Source: Aurantimonas sp. HBX-1 (GTDB lineage: Bacteria > Pseudomonadota > Alphaproteobacteria > Rhizobiales > Rhizobiaceae). From it: a stretch of DNA of 64,000 nt. A program made the position numbers and the translations under genes. Below the pieces are notes generated by a model that saw nothing but the letters and a program-made list of their open reading frames with translations, searched no databases and was not told the origin of the DNA. The stretch is taken from contig NZ_CP090066.1 of the NCBI RefSeq assembly GCF_021391535.1, forward strand, positions 1,439,501 to 1,503,500, in the 5' to 3' direction. Below are positions 60,490 to 64,000 of this stretch, in pieces. Within the stretch, counting starts at the first letter, position 1; each line of letters opens with the position of its first letter.

Positions 60490-61494
60490 TTGCTTTCGGA
60501 CGGCCTCTTCGATCTCCAGGTGAACGGCTATGCCGGGGTCGATTTCAATGATCCGTCGATCACGCCATTGGCTCTCGATATGGCGCTCGAGGCGATGCTT
60601 GCGGACGGCGTGACCGGCTGCCTGCCGACAATCATCACGGCTTATCCGGCCGAACTGCGGGAGCGTTTCCGGGCGCTTGACGCGGCGGTCGCCGGCAGCA
60701 GGCTGGGCGCCCGCATGGTGGCGGGTTACCACCTCGAGGGACCGTTCCTGAACGCATCGCCGGGCTATGCGGGATGTCACCCCGGCGGTGCGATGTCTGA
60801 CCCGGACATCGCGCTCGTCGACAGCCTGGAGGCGGGACTGGACCGGCCGATCCTGCTCGTGACGCTGGCTCCGGAACGCCCCGGATCGATCCATTTCATC
60901 CAGCAATTACGGCTGCGGGGCAAGGCGACGGCAATTGGCCACTCGGCCGCCGACTTCGGCACTGTGCGACGAGCTGCCGATGCCGGTATGGTCCTGTCGA
61001 CGCATCTCGGCAACGGCCTGCCGCAGCAACTGGCCAAGCTGGAGAACACCTTGCTGGCGCAGCTTGCCGAGCCGCGGCTGCACGCCTGCCTGATTGCCGA
61101 CGGGCACCACATGTCGCCCGATGCGCTGGCCGCGATCGTGGCGCTCAAGGGCGTGGATCGATCAATCCTCGTGACGGATGCGGTGCTCGCCGCCGCAGCC
61201 CCCCCCGGCCATTACCGTTTTGCCGGTATGGACGTCGATCTCACGCCGGAGGGGGCCGTCGTGCAGCCGGGACGGGCGAACCTTGCCGGCTCGGCGCTGC
61301 GCCTCGACCAGGCCGTGCGCAACGTCTGCGCGTGGAACATAGCCGACGCGCCGGCAGCGATCGCCATGGCGTCGACAAATGCGAGACGTGCTCTTGCCTG
61401 GCCGGCCGAGCGTCTGGGACTCGCCCTAAATACCGGCAGAATAGAATGGGATATGGCGCTGCAGCCGACGTTTGTCGGGTGGAACGATAACTAG
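60490..61494 (+). CDS. nagA: N-acetylglucosamine-6-phosphate deacetylase lacking the N-terminal domain
   Basis: 334 residues from TTG 60490. It starts directly at GLFDLQVNGYAGVDFND, which is about residue 55 in usual ~380-residue NagA proteins, so the N-terminal beta domain is missing. Catalytic sites remain: YHLEGPFLN (metal Glu), AIGHSAAD and THLGNG (metal His), IADGHHM, and LVTDAV (catalytic Asp). It removes acetate from GlcNAc-6-P, feeding NagB. Confidence 0.87.
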   Translation: MLSDGLFDLQVNGYAGVDFNDPSITPLALDMALEAMLADGVTGCLPTIITAYPAELRERFRALDAAVAGSRLGARMVAGYHLEGPFLNASPGYAGCHPGGAMSDPDIALVDSLEAGLDRPILLVTLAPERPGSIHFIQQLRLRGKATAIGHSAADFGTVRRAADAGMVLSTHLGNGLPQQLAKLENTLLAQLAEPRLHACLIADGHHMSPDALAAIVALKGVDRSILVTDAVLAAAAPPGHYRFAGMDVDLTPEGAVVQPGRANLAGSALRLDQAVRNVCAWNIADAPAAIAMASTNARRALAWPAERLGLALNTGRIEWDMALQPTFVGWNDN

Positions 61495-61586
61495 AGTGCA
61501 TCCTTTGATCGACGAATCGGATTTGAAGTGACTGTGCGCACGGCGTCTAATTCTAATTCTAAGTCTACGTCGATGGAGGTGGACTA

Positions 61587-61688
61587 TGGCCAGAGCGTTG
61601 GGCGAGGATATGCGGTCACGGGTTTTGGCGTCGTCGTCGGAGGGCGTGTTGGCCAGTCAGGCCGCGGCCCTTCCTATTGACCGCTAGA
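61587..61688 (+). pseudogene. IS630-family transposase N-terminal fragment
   Basis: MARALGEDMRSRVLASSSEG, then ASQAAAL and an early stop. The motif ARALxEDLRxRVL is the usual start of IS630 OrfA. Confidence 0.6.
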
Positions 61689-62001
61689 GTAATCGCAAGG
61701 AAGGGGTGGTTACGCCCATACCTTTGCCGCTCGCGATTTGACGCGAAGAGGCTGCGATCCATCAACGCTGGAAAAGGTAAGGACAGATAACCTGAGACGC
61801 TGTCGCTCGAACCGTCAGCTCCGCAGAGCCACACGTCCTGACCGACGATCAAGACTTGCAGGTGAATCCCGTTATTGACGTCTACTGCCGAGTGTCAAAT
61901 ACCTATAGTTATCGAGGTCAATGGTTCTCATACGCTTGCTTCTTGGCCGCGGTTATTCGCTCTCCCATCCGCTCGGGGGCCTGAAGGATGTGCGGTTGCA
62001 T
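61689..62001. other. Intergenic stretch, nothing recognised
   Basis: No gene with family resemblance; it separates the IS630 and alcohol-dehydrogenase fragments. Confidence 0.4.
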
Positions 62002-62291
62002 AGGGCACGATCAACGCCATCCCTCTGCCGGCCGTCTCGCGCATCAATGCACCGGCCGCCGTGGAAAGGTGCGCCGCGCTGGCCGAAACCATAAGTCTTA
62101 CGAAGCATGCCGAACTTGCCGAGGCTGTCGTCTCCCTGAACCGTGACCTGGACCTGCCGGCGATCGACGCCCCGCACGGCAGTTTTTCAGCTGTCGCCGA
62201 GAGAGCGGTGCTGGATCACTCGGCAGCAACGCTCCCCCGCCCGCTTACGGTGGGCGAGTTACTTGCCGTACTTGAAGAGGCCTGGGCCTGA
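62002..62291 (+). pseudogene. Iron-containing alcohol dehydrogenase, C-terminal fragment
   Basis: The frame reads LPAVSRINAPAAVERCAALA, NRDLDLPAIDA, VAERAVLDHSAATLPRPLTV and LLAVLEEAWA then stop. This is the typical C-terminus of Fe-ADH/maleylacetate-reductase-like enzymes (D+S.ATNPRP...LL..A). The catalytic and NAD domains are absent. Confidence 0.65.
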
Positions 62292-62432
62292 GAGACTACG
62301 CTCGGAGCCGAACAGCTTCGCATCTTCGTTTCCATTGTTGGGTGAAGCCGGCCTTTGAGGCGCAACTCCGCTTCTGCACCTACTGGATCAGCTTTCACAG
62401 ACACGGAGAATCAGTTGCATGCCCGTCCAAGT

Positions 62433-63503
62433 TCACCTGGCCGGAAGCGGGACAAGATCCGCCACGTGCCAATCGAGGACCACGGGCGATCCGACACGGA
62501 TGTCGATACTCGCGCCGCGCTGGACGACGGCCTTCAATTCCCTGCCGGAACAATCGATGAAATATGTACTGGCTCCGCCGGAGAACAGCCGCCGCTCCAC
62601 CGTTCCGCTGAGGATGCCTGCCCGGTCGGCAACAGCGCCAACGGCGGGCGCCAGCGGCGAGATCCTCACACGTTCAGGCCGGATCGCGCAGAGCAGGATG
62701 CCCGACGTTGCTTCCACCCCGGCGGGCAAGTCGATCAGGGTAGTCTCGTCCAGGCGCAGCCGCCTGCTCTCGATCTCGCCCGCGAGGATGTTCGCGTCGC
62801 CGAGGAATGTCGCGGCGAACTCGCTGTTCGGCCGGTCGTAGATCTCTTCAGGAGGACCTTCTTGTACGATGCGCCCGTCCTTCAGGATGCCGATCCGATC
62901 GGAGATCGACAGCGCCTCGTCCTGGTCGTGGGTGACGAAGATGGTGGTAACGCCGACCTCGCGCTGGATCCGCTTCAGCTCCACCTGCATGTCGGTGCGC
63001 AGAGCCTTGTCGAGGGCCGACAGCGGTTCGTCGAGGAGCAACACCCGCGGCTTGGTGACGATGGCCCGGGCGAGCGCGACGCGCTGGCGCTGGCCGCCGG
63101 AGAGCTGGTGCGGCCGGCGCTTGGCAAGCGCCCCCAGCTGCACAAGGTCAAGCGCCTCGGCCACCGACCGGCGGACGGCTTCGCCCGTCTCGCCGCGCAC
63201 CTCGAGGCCGAAGGCGACGTTGGCCTCGACGCTCATGTTGGGAAACAGCGCGTAGTTCTGGAACACCATGCCGATGCGCCGCCGGTTCACCGGCACGTTT
63301 TCCACCGCCTCGCCGTCGATGCGGATCGAGCCCTCGTCCGGGAACTCGAAGCCGGCGATCATCCGCAGCAGCGTCGTCTTTCCGGAGCCGGAGGGGCCGA
63401 GCAGGGCATAGAAGCCGCCGTCCTCGAAGGCGATCGAGACGTTGTCCACCGCCTTGTGGGCGCCGAAGGTGAGGCTGACGTTCTGGACTTCGACACGCGC
63501 CAT
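62433..63503 (-). CDS. ABC transporter ATP-binding protein (PotA type)
   Basis: 356 residues from ATG 63503 (start overlaps the permease stop, TAATG). Walker A GPSGSGKTT, Q-loop FQNYALFP, signature LSGGQRQRVALARA, Walker B VLLLDEPLSALD, H-loop VTHDQDEA. A C-terminal TOBE region follows (LLCAIRPERVRIS). It powers uptake of polyamine-like or other small solutes. Confidence 0.92.
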   Translation of the reverse strand: MARVEVQNVSLTFGAHKAVDNVSIAFEDGGFYALLGPSGSGKTTLLRMIAGFEFPDEGSIRIDGEAVENVPVNRRRIGMVFQNYALFPNMSVEANVAFGLEVRGETGEAVRRSVAEALDLVQLGALAKRRPHQLSGGQRQRVALARAIVTKPRVLLLDEPLSALDKALRTDMQVELKRIQREVGVTTIFVTHDQDEALSISDRIGILKDGRIVQEGPPEEIYDRPNSEFAATFLGDANILAGEIESRRLRLDETTLIDLPAGVEATSGILLCAIRPERVRISPLAPAVGAVADRAGILSGTVERRLFSGGASTYFIDCSGRELKAVVQRGASIDIRVGSPVVLDWHVADLVPLPAR

Positions 63504-64000
63504 TACTGATCGCCTCCAAAGCGAAAAAACCGGGACACGACGAGCATCAGGCTCATGGAGAACACGATGATGATCGTCGAGACGGCGTTGATTTCGGGGG
63601 TGAAGCCCTTGCGGATCGCCGCGTAGATCTCGACCGGCAGCGTCGTCTGGCCGGGCGTCGCGAGAAAATAGGAGACGACGAACTGATCGAAGGAGACCGC
63701 GAAGGCGAAGAGGCCGCCGGCGACGATGCCGGGGGCGATGCAGGGCAGCGTCACCTTGCGGGTCGTCTGCCATGAGCTGGCACCGAGCGAGGCGGCGGCG
63801 TCCTCGAGATCCTTGGAAAAGGTCTGCAGCCGGGCCGAGACGACGATGATGACGTAGGGCAGCGCCAGGGCGACATGGCCGAGCAGGATCGCATGCAGGC
63901 CGCGGCCGATGCCGGTGCCGAAGAAGAAGATCAGCATCGCCGTGCCCGAGATCAGCCAGGGGATGGCGATCGGCGGGAACAGCAGCGCCTGCAGCACCCG
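63503..64000 (-). CDS. ABC transporter permease (PotC type), 5' end outside window
   Basis: The C-terminal ~166 residues are present. The inner-membrane EAA loop reads LEDAAASLGASSWQTTRKVT and later spans are LFAFAVSFDQFVVSYFLATP and IIIVFSMSLMLVVSRFF. Partner of the ATP-binding gene by TAATG overlap. Confidence 0.9.
   Translation of the reverse strand, partial: RVLQALLFPPIAIPWLISGTAMLIFFFGTGIGRGLHAILLGHVALALPYVIIVVSARLQTFSKDLEDAAASLGASSWQTTRKVTLPCIAPGIVAGGLFAFAVSFDQFVVSYFLATPGQTTLPVEIYAAIRKGFTPEINAVSTIIIVFSMSLMLVVSRFFRFGGDQ

Noticed and set aside
62355..63509. 384-codon plus-strand frame
   Set aside because: Antisense to the ABC ATPase, which has all nucleotide-binding motifs.

Overview
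The window looks like a GC-rich alphaproteobacterial (probably Hyphomicrobiales/Rhizobiales) chromosome or large replicon. The indications are DUF1236/SH3 exported proteins, a stand-alone LigD-type ligase, SRAP, OpgG, a TRAP transporter, and many very small rhizobial-type hypothetical genes. The genus cannot be fixed from sequence alone.

Layout. 1-3.9 kb: a minus-strand operon of three membrane proteins (ion-channel-like, DUF2254, UPF0182; the last runs off the window). 4.16-4.5 kb: a decayed serine recombinase. 4822-4877: the 3' part of a tRNA-Val(CAC) with no 5' half, read here as the end of an integrated island. 5-11 kb: an accessory block with a Lon-like AAA+ ATPase, a metallophosphoesterase, DNA-binding proteins and several unknown small genes. 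11-17.2 kb: gene fragments (IstA, a ROK piece, HNH and terminase relics, a deleted ligD, a truncated IS110). These are interleaved with living genes such as a repeat-rich PRC-barrel exported protein. 17.7-32.6 kb: a mostly envelope and signalling segment (two SH3/DUF1236 proteins, hybrid histidine kinase, receiver protein, OmpA-type protein with 38-residue repeats, OpgG, PBP1A). 33-34.3 kb: a fused antiporter/SRAP relic. 34.5-40.6 kb: small unknown genes, a TerC protein behind a leader with an intrinsic terminator, and decayed DUF998 and DUF6456-like genes. 40.8-42.1 kb: a complete IS3-family element. 42.4-45 kb: cytochrome c' and a prophage remnant. 45-50.2 kb: a LuxR-type regulator and an intact ligD / antiporter / SRAP cassette. 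50-55.2 kb: small genes, a diguanylate cyclase and a methyltransferase. 55.4-61.5 kb: an amino-sugar cluster (ROK regulator, TRAP dctPQM, divergent nagB-nagA). 61.6-62.3 kb: IS630 and Fe-alcohol-dehydrogenase fragments. 62.4-64 kb: an ABC transporter (PotA/PotC type).

Three themes stand out. (1) Several genes exist as one intact copy plus a second copy with a clean internal deletion: ligD, antiporter+SRAP, opgG, and a ROK fragment. (2) Families of tiny paralogs recur: a 32-residue membrane peptide (2 copies), a YGGLDP family (3 copies), a VMREIER family (3 copies), a 118-residue exported protein carried in a ~530-bp repeat (2 copies), and 60-residue single-span proteins. (3) Several RNA-level elements are visible: paired hairpins with compensatory changes next to two YGGLDP genes, a hairpin that hides a Shine-Dalgarno sequence, a terminator-containing leader in front of terC, and a 41-bp perfect palindrome in a duplicated gene end.

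All calls come from reading the sequence. No database search or folding computation was run.
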